A DNA stretch of 64,000 nt from an uncultured Burkholderiales bacterium (GTDB taxonomy: Bacteria; Pseudomonadota; Gammaproteobacteria; Burkholderiales; Burkholderiaceae_C), in NCBI GenBank assembly GCA_945952065.1, contig CAMFGY010000004.1:244271-308270 (forward strand), in the 5' to 3' direction. Under the pieces are notes generated by a model. That model worked only from the letters and a program-made list of their open reading frames with translations. It searched no databases and was not told the origin of the DNA. This document shows positions 63,990 to 64,000 of this stretch, piece after piece; the stretch's first letter is position 1, and every line of letters begins with the position of its first letter. The position numbers were made by a program, and so were the translations under genes.

Positions 63990-64000
63990 AGTGAAATCGG

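Overview
The window is a high-GC chromosomal segment of a betaproteobacterium, most likely order Burkholderiales. The support is the replication-origin gene order (rpmH, rnpA, yidD, yidC read leftward; dnaA, dnaN, gyrB read rightward, with no recF between dnaN and gyrB) and the style of the flanking housekeeping genes. Genus and species cannot be read from the sequence alone.

Positions 1 to about 37.5 kb are core or near-core chromosome. From the left these are: a truncated CHAP-type hydrolase; small lipoproteins and GNAT acetyltransferases; a membrane histidine kinase; a DUF885 hydrolase; a LysE exporter; gshA; an acyl-CoA dehydrogenase; a PAS-GGEEF diguanylate cyclase; apt; and mnmE. Then comes a block that separates mnmE from yidC: a TonB-dependent receptor, a NarL-type two-component pair, two proline/alanine-rich lipoproteins, and a divergent arsenic locus (arsR-arsC-aquaporin-arsH leftward, arsA rightward). 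The origin block follows, rpmH to gyrB, with a candidate oriC at 30.7-31.36 kb and degenerate DnaA boxes inside rnpA.

At 37.52 kb lies an intact tRNA-Asn(GUU). Its last 47 bp are repeated exactly at 43.10 kb, which defines a 5.55 kb island. The island carries three leftward hypothetical genes (one HEPN-like with a zinc ribbon, one with a C-terminal membrane helix), a small serine recombinase, and about 1.4 kb of non-coding, partly AT-rich, repeat-filled DNA. Repeats resembling tyrosine-integrase arm sites lie near both ends, but there is no tyrosine integrase gene.

Beyond the second att copy is a seven-gene leftward operon (53.79 to 43.26 kb): a ribbon-helix-helix protein, a DUF499 ATPase, a DUF3780 protein, a 188-residue linker-rich protein, a DUF1156 DNA methylase, an SNF2-type helicase with an N-terminal phospholipase-D-like domain, and a small unknown. 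The composition suggests a multi-gene DNA-modification and phage-defence system. A MerR-like regulator and an Xre-like regulator follow, facing apart, and then a Tn7/Tn6022-type transposition operon (tnsA, tnsB, tnsC, tniQ, tniQ, unknown) reading to the right. The last 1.3 kb holds a NYN-domain fragment and a nucleotidyltransferase-fold-like gene that looks truncated. The right-hand accessory region probably continues past the window. No CRISPR array or cas gene was seen.
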